Assembly (NCBI GenBank): GCA_028290325.1
Contig: JAQGJY010000181.1
Span: 1-11,056, forward strand
Origin: Tardiphaga sp.
Lineage (GTDB): Bacteria > Pseudomonadota > Alphaproteobacteria > Rhizobiales > Xanthobacteraceae
DNA: 11,056 bases
Reading direction: 5' to 3'
In this document: in pieces, positions 1 to 6,085 of the stretch
Numbering within the stretch: the stretch's first letter is position 1
Layout of the letters: each line of letters starts with the position of its first letter
Notes under the pieces: generated by a model
Told to the model about the DNA's origin: nothing
Database searches by the model: none
Seen by the model: only the letters and a program-made list of their open reading frames with translations
Made by a program: the position numbers and the translations under genes

Positions 1-297
1 ATGCTGCCGTTCGCGGCGCAAGGCGCCGGCATGGCCATCGAGGACGCGGCCGTCCTCGCGAAATGCATCGGACCATTCAACGCGGCAACGACGCCGACAT
101 CCGTGGCGGCCTCGCTCGCGACCTACGCCGGACAGCGACGCGGCCGGGTTGCCCGCGTCCAGCGCGCGGCGCGGCAATCCGGCGCCATCTATCATCTGCG
201 CGGCCCGCTAGCGCTGGCGCGCGATCTCGCCATTCGCGCGCTTGGCGGCCAACGTCTGCTCGCGCGGCAGGACTGGATCTATGACTGGCGCAGTTAG
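1..297 (+). CDS. FAD-dependent monooxygenase, C-terminal part (5' end outside the window)
   Basis: This is the last 98 residues of a flavin-dependent aromatic hydroxylase of the salicylate hydroxylase / PHBH type (family FAD_binding_3). The first residues, MLPFAAQGAGMAIEDA, are the conserved segment that normally follows the GDAAH motif. That segment lies around the flavin, so the ATG at position 1 is an internal methionine and not the start. The tail ends in the aromatic IYDWRS, similar to the YDW ends common in this family. The Rossmann GxGxxG, the DG motif and the whole substrate domain lie off the left edge, so the substrate cannot be told. The stop at 295-297 is 23 bases from the stop of the convergent minus-strand gene at 321. 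The family call is firm; the exact enzyme is unknown. Confidence 0.85.
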   Translation: MLPFAAQGAGMAIEDAAVLAKCIGPFNAATTPTSVAASLATYAGQRRGRVARVQRAARQSGAIYHLRGPLALARDLAIRALGGQRLLARQDWIYDWRS

Positions 298-320
298 CGC
301 CGATCAATCGTCTGCGCTTA

Positions 321-1574
321 TTATTTCGTCAGGCGAATCGCCGACGTCATCGTGAAAAGCTTGGTGAAGGACGACTGGATCGACGCCACATCCGCCGCAA
401 CGGTAAAATAATTTCCCGCGCAGGCCTTCAAGGCGATCGGAATGTCATCGACGCGGGTCGCGCCGCCGAGGCTGCCGGGTTGTCCCAGCGTCGCGTTGTA
501 ACCCCAATCCCATGTCATCGGCAGGTACGGCGTGTTGATGATCGCCACGATGACATTGTTGGTCTCGAACGTTTTGCAGAATCCTGTGCTGAAGACTTTG
601 ACCTGCGGACGAATCGACGTGTTCGAGATCCATTCCCGCGTCGGATCGTTGACGCCATCGGTGGCGATGATGACCATTTTCTTCGGGCTGCCCGACGACG
701 AGCCGTCACCGCCTTTGCCGACGATCCCGACGAAGTTATCGATCAGATTATCGAAAGGTGTCGCGGCGGCCACGTCATTGGAGGCTAGGCTGGGGGTCGG
801 AAAATTATCCTTGACCGTGCTGTAGTTCGACGTGACCTGAGACATTTGCGAGAGGGCGTGGTCGAACGACCACAGCCCGACCTTCACGTGGGCCTTCAAC
901 GTCGCGTCGTTGTTGAGATAGGTCAGCAAGTTGTCGACGCCCTGATTGACGACCTGGTAGCGCAGCTGGACGCCGTTTTTGAGCGACCAGCCATAAGAGT
1001 CCTTGCCATCCGTGCGGTCGTGGCAGGCCAGCGCGCAGCCCTGGCCGGCCCGCATCTGTGCAATGCCCGCGTCTGTCGATGGCAACAGCATCGACGCGGA
1101 AATATCGATCAGGAGATACACGTTGACATAAGGCTGCGTGTTCGATGACGAACCCGAATGAACGGAGAACGTCATGATCGGAATGCCCACGATCTTCATG
1201 AAGTTCGTGGGAACGCTGGCGACCGCCGATCCAACGCCCGTCAGGGTCGAGCCTGACACGCTGAAATTAGCCGTCAGCGTCGATGGGAAACCATCGCTGT
1301 TGCCGGCAAAAAAATTGGCGGCCGCGGTATTCGCTTCGGTGATTGCGACGCTGCTGCCCACGCCCGTATCGAGCGACTTCTTGCCCGCGATGGCACCTGC
1401 GAGCATGGCCGAATCGAGCATCGTTTGAACACGGCTGCGTTTCGCGCTGGTGATGGAGTAATCGATCGCCGCGCCGACGAACGTCAGCATCGGCAACAAC
1501 GCCAGCGCGAAGGTCACGGCGATGTTGCCGGCCTCAGACTGTTTAAAAGTGTTTGTAAATGCTGGAAAGCGCAT
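321..1574 (-). CDS. TadG-like pilus-assembly protein with VWA domain
   Basis: The protein has 417 residues. A short cytoplasmic N-terminus is followed by one hydrophobic anchor at about residues 17-38 (GNIAVTFALALLPMLTFVGA). The SAKRSRVQTMLDSAMLAGA stretch after it is typical of TadE/TadG-like proteins (Flp pilus assembly N-terminal family). A von Willebrand factor A domain starts near residue 150. It carries a DxSxS metal-binding motif (D157, S159, S161) and an ATDG motif at 304-307, so a bound divalent cation is likely. The bulk should lie outside the inner membrane. The reading frame continues 70 codons further upstream to 1784, but ATG 1574 has an AGGA six bases before it and begins the typical MRFPAF-anchor architecture, so I chose it. 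No other tad/flp genes are adjacent, so it may be an orphan pseudopilin-like or adhesion-related protein. The family call is firm; the role is unknown. Confidence 0.85.
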   Translation of the reverse strand: MRFPAFTNTFKQSEAGNIAVTFALALLPMLTFVGAAIDYSITSAKRSRVQTMLDSAMLAGAIAGKKSLDTGVGSSVAITEANTAAANFFAGNSDGFPSTLTANFSVSGSTLTGVGSAVASVPTNFMKIVGIPIMTFSVHSGSSSNTQPYVNVYLLIDISASMLLPSTDAGIAQMRAGQGCALACHDRTDGKDSYGWSLKNGVQLRYQVVNQGVDNLLTYLNNDATLKAHVKVGLWSFDHALSQMSQVTSNYSTVKDNFPTPSLASNDVAAATPFDNLIDNFVGIVGKGGDGSSSGSPKKMVIIATDGVNDPTREWISNTSIRPQVKVFSTGFCKTFETNNVIVAIINTPYLPMTWDWGYNATLGQPGSLGGATRVDDIPIALKACAGNYFTVAADVASIQSSFTKLFTMTSAIRLTK

Positions 1575-1746
1575 CGATTGTCCTGAACTGCATTCGCGGT
1601 TCGTGACATCAACGCTGCCGGATATGAATACGTTATTACCGTCGCTGATTACGTACGCATAAAACTCGCGCATGACAAATATTGTATGAACGCAAAAGCC
1701 GACTTTCCGGGTGAATTCCGGATCGATCGTGGTGTGACGCAACCCG

Positions 1747-1784
1747 ATGCGAAGCGCGGCGCCCGGCGGCGGCGCGCTTCGCAT
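1747..1784 (-). terminator. Hairpin after the lipoprotein gene, probable terminator
   Basis: A perfect 12-bp inverted repeat: ATGCGAAGCGCG at 1747-1758 and CGCGCTTCGCAT at 1773-1784, with a 14-base GC-rich loop. It starts 20 bases downstream of the minus-strand stop at 1805. There is no run of T after the stem, so termination could be Rho-assisted, or the hairpin could act in mRNA stability. It also lies upstream of the TadG-like gene, which suggests that gene has its own promoter. Confidence 0.55.
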
Positions 1785-1804
1785 TCAAATTATCAAACTT
1801 GGAT

Positions 1805-2206
1805 TTAGCGTTTGGCGCGCGTGGCCGGCGGCACCACGGGCGTCGGGGCGGCGGCCTCGGTGGCGACGCATTTGTTGCGAGCGAAATACTCTTCGACCTG
1901 CTTGGCCGAGGCGCGCGCCGAAATGTAATCGTTGCGATACACCATCTCGCCGACGACCGCGCCACCCGTCCCGGTCTGTGCTTTTGAGATCAGGCCCTGA
2001 AGCTCCGCCGTGCGCGCGCTTAACGCCTTGCGCTCGGCTTCGAGTTTACTGCAATCGAACTGGTCGTATTTCGCCGGATCGACGAACGCACCCGACGCAA
2101 AGCTGTCGCCGACGCCAGCACAGCCGCCCAGCATCAATCCAACCGCGATCAGCATCGAGGCCGTCGCGACAACACGGTTTGACGATCTATCGAAATATTC
2201 GGTCAT
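1805..2206 (-). CDS. Small predicted lipoprotein, hypothetical
   Basis: The protein has 133 residues. The N-terminus has a charged region (RSSNR), a hydrophobic stretch and the lipobox LGGC ending at C29. This predicts cleavage by signal peptidase II and lipid attachment at C29. Residues 51-75 (CSKLEAERKALSARTAELQ) are rich in charged and leucine residues and could form a short coiled coil. C52 and C113 could form a disulphide bond in the periplasm. The tail from about 117 is Ala/Pro-rich and probably disordered. I recognise the general pattern of small alphaproteobacterial lipoproteins but no assigned function. The ATG at 2206 has only an AGGG three bases upstream, which is too close for a good ribosome-binding site. 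The next in-frame ATG (residue 18) would remove the charged signal region, so 2206 is kept. Confidence 0.72.
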   Translation of the reverse strand: MTEYFDRSSNRVVATASMLIAVGLMLGGCAGVGDSFASGAFVDPAKYDQFDCSKLEAERKALSARTAELQGLISKAQTGTGGAVVGEMVYRNDYISARASAKQVEEYFARNKCVATEAAAPTPVVPPATRAKR

Positions 2207-2214
2207 GAGCCCTG

Positions 2215-2244
2215 TCTAAGCGCGCGTTTTGGAGCCCGCGTCAA
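2215..2244 (-). promoter_or_regulatory. Candidate sigma-70 promoter for the lipoprotein gene
   Basis: Read on the minus strand there is a TTGACG at 2244-2239 and, 18 bases further, CTTAGA at 2220-2215 as a weak -10. Transcription would begin only a few bases before the ATG at 2206, which would give an almost leaderless mRNA and fits the poor ribosome-binding site. The -35 is good and the -10 is poor, so this is tentative. Confidence 0.3.
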
Positions 2245-2302
2245 GCGGCATGCGGACCAAACACCGGTCGATGGCCGCATTGAGGCCGATCCTCAATACA
2301 GA

Positions 2303-2331
2303 TTGGCTGATCCGACGATACCGGCTATGGA
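2303..2331 (+). promoter_or_regulatory. Candidate promoter for tRNA-Leu
   Basis: TTGGCT at 2303-2308 and TATGGA at 2326-2331 are separated by 17 bases. The start would fall about 2 bases before the mature tRNA 5' end at 2340, leaving almost no leader. Both boxes are imperfect matches to the sigma-70 consensus, so this is only the best candidate in the 133-base gap. Confidence 0.3.
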
Positions 2332-2339
2332 GAGCCGCC

Positions 2340-2425
2340 GCCCCCTTGATGGAATTGGTAGACATACAAGACTTAAAATCTTGAGTCCTCTGGGCGTGCC
2401 GGTTCGAGTCCGGCAGGGGGCACCA
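2340..2425 (+). tRNA. trnL: tRNA-Leu (anticodon UAA)
   Basis: An 86-base class II tRNA. The acceptor arms GCCCCCT (2340-2346) and AGGGGGC (2415-2421) pair over all 7 bases. The discriminator is A2422 and an encoded CCA follows at 2423-2425. The anticodon stem is CAAGA (2367-2371) with TCTTG (2379-2383). The 7-base loop places TAA at 2374-2376, which reads UUA leucine codons. A long variable arm, as expected for leucine, precedes the T arm GCCGG-TTCGAGT-CCGGC. No interruption or decay is visible. No integrase or repeat of the 3' end is seen in the window, so there is no sign that it is in use as an attachment site here. Confidence 0.98.
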
Positions 2426-2449
2426 GCGTATTCGGCCGCTGAATCAAAT

Positions 2450-2475
2450 AACGCCGGCGCGGATGCGCCGGCGTT
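2450..2475 (+). terminator. Perfect hairpin between tRNA-Leu and the binding-protein gene, probably bidirectional terminator
   Basis: AACGCCGGCGC (2450-2460) and GCGCCGGCGTT (2465-2475) form a perfect 11-bp stem with a GGAT tetraloop. It sits 24 bases after the tRNA CCA and 28 bases after the stop of the minus-strand solute-binding gene, so it can serve both convergent transcripts. The T content after the stem is moderate on the minus strand (TTATTTGATT) and low on the plus strand. Confidence 0.7.
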
Positions 2476-2503
2476 GTGCATATGACCGCGGTCGCAAAGG
2501 CCG

Positions 2504-4114
2504 TCAGTCCTTTTTCTCGACATTCCAGAACACGGGCGTCGCGGGGCCCGGCAAAATGCCGGTGATCGTCTTGCGCCACACGCTCGGTATCTCGTACTGG
2601 CCAAGCGGGATATAGGCGACCTGATCGAAAGCCCGCGCCTGGATATCGGCCGCGAGCTTCTTCTTTTCGTCATCGGTAGTCGCGCGGGCGAACTTGTCGC
2701 GCAGCTCTTCCATCTTCGGATCGTCGTACCAGCCGAACCAACCGCCCTTGGTGCCCTTGCCCGAGATCGACACGTTGCCGATCGGGTTGAGAATGTCCGC
2801 ACCGACCCAGTTGGTGAAGAACATGTTCCAGCCGCCCTCCTTCGGCGGCTTCTGCGACGCACGGCGCGTCACGACGGTCTGCCAGTCGGTCGCCTGGACC
2901 TCGACCTTGAAGCCGGCATCGCGGAGCAACTGCGCCGCGACGATCGGCTGCGCCTTGAGCGTAACGACATCGGTCGGCGCCATCACGACGACGGGGGTGC
3001 CGTCATAGCCGGATTCGGCAAGCGCCTTTTTCGCCGCCGCCATGCCGTTCCCCTGGGTCAGCGATTCCGCGCCGACCTCCGTGGCAAGCGGCGTGTCGCA
3101 ACCAAATACCGCGCCGCAGACCTTAAAATATTCGGGATTGCCAACCAGCGCGTCCAGCACCGGCTTTTGGCTCATCGCCAGAAACGCAGCGCGACGCACC
3201 TTCACATTGTCGAACGGCGGAAACAGGAAATTCATCCGCCCCAAGGTCTGGAAGCCGAGCGTCCCGATCGACTTCACCTCCAGATCCTTGTCGGCCTTCA
3301 AGGCCGGCAGGAGATCGAAGGACGGGTTTTCGATGAAATCGATATCGCCGGACTGGATCGCATTCACCTGCGTCTGCGCGTCGGGCATCGTGATCCACTC
3401 GACGCGATCGACCTTCACAACCTTGCCGCCGGCGGTCCAGCTCGCCGGCTCCTTGCGCGGCACGTAGTCGGTATTCTTGACATAGACCGCCTTCACCCCC
3501 GGCTGGAATTCGGCCTGCACGAATTTGAACGGACCGGAGCCGATCTGCTCCGAGATCGCCTTGCCGGCCGGCGTTTCCGCCATCCGTTTCGGCATCATGA
3601 ACGGCACCAGCGACGACGGCTTGGAGATCGACTCCAGCACGAGGCCGTAGGGCTCCTTGAGTTTCAGCGTGAAGCTCTTGGCATCGACGGCATCCATCGA
3701 CGCGACGAAATCCATCAGCTTCTGGCCCATGCCGTCGTTGCGGCCCCAGCGCTTCAACGAGGCGATGCAATCATCCGGCGTCACCGCCGCGCCATCATGC
3801 CACTTGAGGCCATCACGCAGCGTGAAGGTGTAGGTCAGCTTGTCATCGGATACCTTGAACTCCGCCATCTGCGGCTGGACCTTGAAGTCCTTGTCGATCG
3901 CGAGCAGCACGTCATAGATCATGTAGCCGTGGTCGCGCGTGATGTAGGCCGTGGTCAGGCCGGGATCGATGACGCGGAGATCGGAATGCATCACCGCCGT
4001 CAGCGTCTTCGCCTCGACCGACGCGGAAAACGACAGCATCGCCGCGATGAGGGCGCCAGCCGAAACGCTTTTCATGACCGTGGCGGATCCACGCCAATGC
4101 AAAATATCTGACAT
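2504..4114 (-). CDS. ABC transporter periplasmic solute-binding protein, family 5 (peptide/opine/nickel type)
   Basis: The protein has 536 residues and captures the substrate for the Dpp/Opp-type importer encoded at 7484-11051. The signal peptide has basic K15, a hydrophobic core at about 18-30 and probable cleavage after SVEA (residue 35). The mature part has the family 5 pattern: an N-terminal lobe beginning LTAVMHSDLRVIDPG, then LTYTFTLRDGLKWHDGAAVT, a central GSGPFKF motif, and a C-terminal lobe with a close cysteine pair (CGAVFGC). The reading frame is open far upstream to 4996, but that stretch is antisense to the M20 gene. ATG 4114 has AGGAG nine bases upstream and is preferred over ATG 4075, which has no ribosome-binding site. 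It is divergent from the M20 gene. Family 5 proteins bind peptides, amino-acid derivatives, opines, sugars or nickel; peptide or amino-acid conjugate is inferred from context. Confidence 0.93.
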   Translation of the reverse strand: MSDILHWRGSATVMKSVSAGALIAAMLSFSASVEAKTLTAVMHSDLRVIDPGLTTAYITRDHGYMIYDVLLAIDKDFKVQPQMAEFKVSDDKLTYTFTLRDGLKWHDGAAVTPDDCIASLKRWGRNDGMGQKLMDFVASMDAVDAKSFTLKLKEPYGLVLESISKPSSLVPFMMPKRMAETPAGKAISEQIGSGPFKFVQAEFQPGVKAVYVKNTDYVPRKEPASWTAGGKVVKVDRVEWITMPDAQTQVNAIQSGDIDFIENPSFDLLPALKADKDLEVKSIGTLGFQTLGRMNFLFPPFDNVKVRRAAFLAMSQKPVLDALVGNPEYFKVCGAVFGCDTPLATEVGAESLTQGNGMAAAKKALAESGYDGTPVVVMAPTDVVTLKAQPIVAAQLLRDAGFKVEVQATDWQTVVTRRASQKPPKEGGWNMFFTNWVGADILNPIGNVSISGKGTKGGWFGWYDDPKMEELRDKFARATTDDEKKKLAADIQARAFDQVAYIPLGQYEIPSVWRKTITGILPGPATPVFWNVEKKD

Positions 4115-4396
4115 GCGATTTTTCTCCTGATGTGAAACTGACCAGCAGCCGATCATCGATTGTGCATCACGAACGAGAATTAGGCGAGAACATCGTGACA
4201 ATCGGCCTTTGTTTGCTAAGCAACGCGAGCACGGCAATGAAAGCCTTGCATCAACATCGCAGCGCGTCAATGCGCTATCGCACCGCGATACGCTGCGCGA
4301 CGCGGGGCAACATTGCGTCGTCGCGGCTTGCGTGGCGGCGATTGCGTTGCATGATGCAGCACTTCGACAATTCCATTCTCGTTCAGTGAAGAGAGC
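4115..4396. promoter_or_regulatory. Divergent intergenic region with small palindromes
   Basis: These 282 bases separate the divergent solute-binding and M20 genes and must hold both promoters. Two short perfect palindromes stand out: TTGCT-A-AGCAA at 4213-4223 and TGCAT-G-ATGCA at 4348-4358. They could be operator half-sites for a regulator not encoded in the window. I see no convincing -35/-10 pair; TTGCAT at 4347-4352 is a possible -35 for the M20 gene but has no good -10. Short open frames here have no ribosome-binding site or recognisable product. Confidence 0.4.
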
Positions 4397-5530
4397 ATGA
4401 TGAATCCCGCCAACCTGCCGTTCGATACCGAAGCGATGTTGCAAGGCCTGCGTGTCTGGGTCGAACAAGAAAGCCCGACCTGGGATACGGCGGCCGTCAA
4501 TGCGATGCTCGATCTCGCCGCGCGCGAGATGGCGATCATGGGCGCGACCATCGAACGCATCGCGGGGCGTCAGGGATTCGGCGGCTGCATCCGCGCCCGC
4601 TTTCCCCATCCAAGATTCGGCGAGCCCGGCGTGCTGATCGCCGGGCATCTCGACACCGTGCATCCGGTCGGCATGCTGAAGAACTTGCCGTGGCGTCGCG
4701 AAGGCAACAAGTGTTTCGGCCCGGGCATTTTCGACATGAAGGGCGGCAATTATCTCGCGCTCGAGGCGATCCGGCAGTTGGCGCGGGCATCCATCGCCAG
4801 CCCGTTGCCGATCACCGTGTTGTTCACGCCCGACGAGGAAGTCGGCACGCCTTCGACGCGCGACATCATCGAGGCGGAAGCCGCGCGCAACAAATACGTG
4901 TTGGTGCCGGAGCCCGGACGGCCGAACAACGGCGTCGTCACCGGGCGCTACGCGATCGCGCGTTTCAACCTCGAAGCTATCGGCAAGCCGAGCCACGCCG
5001 GCGCCACGTTATCATCGGGCCGCTCGGCCATTCGGGAGATGGCGAAGCAGATCATCGCGATCGACGGCATGACCGGCGATGACTGCACGTTCAGCGTCGG
5101 CATCGTCCATGGCGGCCACTGGGTGAACTGCGTCGCGACGACATGTTCCGGCGAAGCGCTCAGCATGGCGAAGCGGCAGGCCGATCTCGATCGCGGCGTC
5201 GAGCGCATGCTGGCGTTGTCGCATTCGTCCGATGGCGTCACGTTCAAGGTGACGCGCGGTGTGACGCGGCCGGTGTGGGAGCCAGATGCCGGCACGCTGG
5301 CCCTGTTCGAGACCGCCAAGGGCCTCGCCAAAATGCTCGACATCGAACTCACCCATGGCAGCGCCGGCGGCGGCTCCGACGGTAATTTTACCGGCGCGAT
5401 GGGGATACCCACGCTTGACGGACTGGGCGTTCGCGGCGCGGACGCGCATACGCTGAACGAGCACATCGAGATCGACAGCCTGGTCGAGCGCGGACGCCTG
5501 ATGGCGGGCCTGCTCGCGACGCTAAATTAG
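4397..5530 (+). CDS. M20 family zinc peptidase / deacylase (glutamate carboxypeptidase-like)
   Basis: The protein has 377 residues and is predicted to be a cytoplasmic two-zinc hydrolase of the ArgE/DapE/carboxypeptidase G2 group, splitting an amide bond at a C-terminal amino acid or N-acyl amino acid. The expected active-site set is complete: H84 and D86 in HLDTVHP, D113 in FDMKGG, catalytic E147 and ligand E148 in DEEVG, E172 in PEPG, and H356 in NEHIE. The spacings 84-113-147/148-172 equal those I know for carboxypeptidase G2 (112-141-175/176-200). The dimerisation domain is inserted from about 185 to 295, with H200 in KPSHAG. No signal peptide is visible. Two ATGs in tandem (4397, 4400) follow a weak purine-rich GAAGAGAG; either may be used. 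Its partners point to hydrolysis of the imported substrate, but the substrate is not determinable. Confidence 0.92.
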   Translation: MMNPANLPFDTEAMLQGLRVWVEQESPTWDTAAVNAMLDLAAREMAIMGATIERIAGRQGFGGCIRARFPHPRFGEPGVLIAGHLDTVHPVGMLKNLPWRREGNKCFGPGIFDMKGGNYLALEAIRQLARASIASPLPITVLFTPDEEVGTPSTRDIIEAEAARNKYVLVPEPGRPNNGVVTGRYAIARFNLEAIGKPSHAGATLSSGRSAIREMAKQIIAIDGMTGDDCTFSVGIVHGGHWVNCVATTCSGEALSMAKRQADLDRGVERMLALSHSSDGVTFKVTRGVTRPVWEPDAGTLALFETAKGLAKMLDIELTHGSAGGGSDGNFTGAMGIPTLDGLGVRGADAHTLNEHIEIDSLVERGRLMAGLLATLN

Positions 5531-5583
5531 CACTGGCCGTCCTTGCGAGACGTTATCGCTGTGTTCGAGGACCGACAGCGACC

Positions 5584-5626
5584 AAGCAATCCAGCTTGAT
5601 TGCTGAGAAAAAGAGCTGGATTGCTT
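5584..5626. repeat. Perfect 13-bp inverted repeat (dispersed palindrome-like element, possible terminator)
   Basis: AAGCAATCCAGCT (5584-5596) and AGCTGGATTGCTT (5614-5626) are perfect complements separated by 17 bases. The CAATCCAG/CTGGATTG core with nearby TTGCGAG and GCGACAGCGAC-like flanks (5543-5583) resembles a dispersed palindromic repeat I recall from many Bradyrhizobium-type and other proteobacterial genomes. It lies 53 bases after the M20 stop and could end that transcript. The loop contains A5608-A5612 but there is no T run after the stem. Confidence 0.7.
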
Positions 5627-5747
5627 CGCTCAGTTCACGGCGCGAGCGCGCAACGACGAACTTGCGCGTCAGCAGCGGATGACGCCGTCTGCTTCACGCA
5701 TTTGCAACATGATCAAAAAGGCAGCCGCGTTTGTCGAACATTTGCCC

Positions 5748-5776
5748 TTGTTGCAAGGTGGAATTCAAAATATTAC
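5748..5776 (+). promoter_or_regulatory. Candidate sigma-70 promoter of the riboswitch operon
   Basis: TTGTTG (5748-5753) and TATTAC (5771-5776) are spaced by 17 bases, in the most AT-rich part of this gap. The predicted start would be near 5783, which is where the leader of the glycine riboswitch begins. That agreement is the main support; the boxes themselves are moderate matches (3/6 and 4/6). Confidence 0.5.
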
Positions 5777-5793
5777 ATGAGGTGTTCGATACG

Positions 5794-5896
5794 ACGATGT
5801 GGGAGAGACCGGGATTTTACGCTTTGCCAAGCGTTTCAAGCCCGGCGCCGACGGAGCAACCGCCCCGGAAACTCTCAGGCAAATGGACCGCATTGT
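5794..5896 (+). promoter_or_regulatory. Glycine riboswitch, aptamer 1
   Basis: First half of a tandem glycine-sensing RNA (gcvT-type motif). P1 is ACGATG (5794-5799) with CATTGT (5891-5896), one G-T wobble. P2 is GAGAG (5803-5807) with CTCTC (5872-5876). P3a is CCGGG (5809-5813) with CCCGG (5841-5845), capped by the hairpin ACGCTT-TGCC-AAGCGT (5819-5834). The conserved core GCGCCGACGGAGCAACC follows P3a, and the signature CTCTCAGGCAAA closes P2 (5872-5883). Every conserved block of the known motif is present and in order, so the call rests on both sequence and pairing. Confidence 0.95.
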
Positions 5897-5903
5897 CAGG
5901 ACA

Positions 5904-6018
5904 CTCTGGAGAGAGGCGCCGCGAATAGCGACGTCCACCGAAGGGGATTTTCAGCATCGGCGCCGCGTTCACGCGTGGCCGCGACGCTGAATTAAACTCT
6001 CAGGTAGCCGTGACAGAG
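5904..6018 (+). promoter_or_regulatory. Glycine riboswitch, aptamer 2
   Basis: Second half of the tandem. P1 is CTCTG (5904-5908) with CAGAG (6014-6018). P2 is GAGAG (5909-5913) with CTCTC (5997-6001). P3 runs from GGCGCCGC (5915-5922) to GCGACGTCC (5928-5936) with one mismatch. Then comes the core CACCGAAGGGGA (5936-5947) and a long variable arm from TTCAGC (5950-5955) to GCTGAA (5986-5991), with an inner CGCG-TTCA-CGCG tip. CTCTCAGGT and GTGACAGAG close the motif. The layout resembles the second aptamer of the Bacillus gcvT riboswitch as I remember it. Only 7 bases lie between the two aptamers. It controls the operon starting at 6086. Confidence 0.94.
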
Positions 6019-6022
6019 GGGG

Positions 6023-6056
6023 CGCTCAGTTCCGCAATTCTGCGGAGGCTTGAGCG
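6023..6056 (+). promoter_or_regulatory. Hairpin directly after the riboswitch, candidate expression platform
   Basis: CGCTCA (6023-6028) pairs with TGAGCG (6051-6056), and inside it CCGCA (6032-6036) with TGCGG (6041-6045) around an ATTC loop. It starts 4 bases after P1 of aptamer 2. No T run follows, so it is not a standard intrinsic terminator. CTCT at 6058-6061 could extend the stem by pairing with AGAG (6015-6018) of P1, so the two folds may compete. The start region also has a small GAGA/TCTC hairpin (6072-6075 with 6082-6085) covering the ribosome-binding site of the next gene. This points to translational control or Rho, but is inference. Confidence 0.5.
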
Positions 6057-6085
6057 ACTCTCACTCGCACGGAGATCGTCTTCTC

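Noticed and set aside
1020..1037. CALACH (CxxxCH) in the TadG-like protein, resembling a haem c site
   Set aside because: Standard haem c sites are CxxCH; the motif lies within a VWA domain and no cytochrome features are present.
2340..2425. tRNA-Leu as an integration site of a mobile island
   Set aside because: No integrase, no direct repeat of the tRNA 3' end and no compositional break is visible downstream in the window.
4115..4996. Minus-strand frame that extends the binding-protein ORF 294 codons upstream
   Set aside because: It is antisense to the M20 gene, its translation is Arg/Asp/His-rich without a domain, and a good ribosome-binding site and signal peptide begin at 4114.
5600..5995. 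Short plus-strand frames with cysteine-rich starts (for example one at 5731 with CPCC)
   Set aside because: They run through both riboswitch aptamers, whose RNA pairing explains the sequence; no ribosome-binding site.
6050..6085. TTG start that would add 12 residues (MSDSHSHGDRLL) to the DadA-type protein
   Set aside because: The GGAGG is only one base away, the codon lies in the post-riboswitch hairpin, and the extra residues precede a normal DadA N-terminus.
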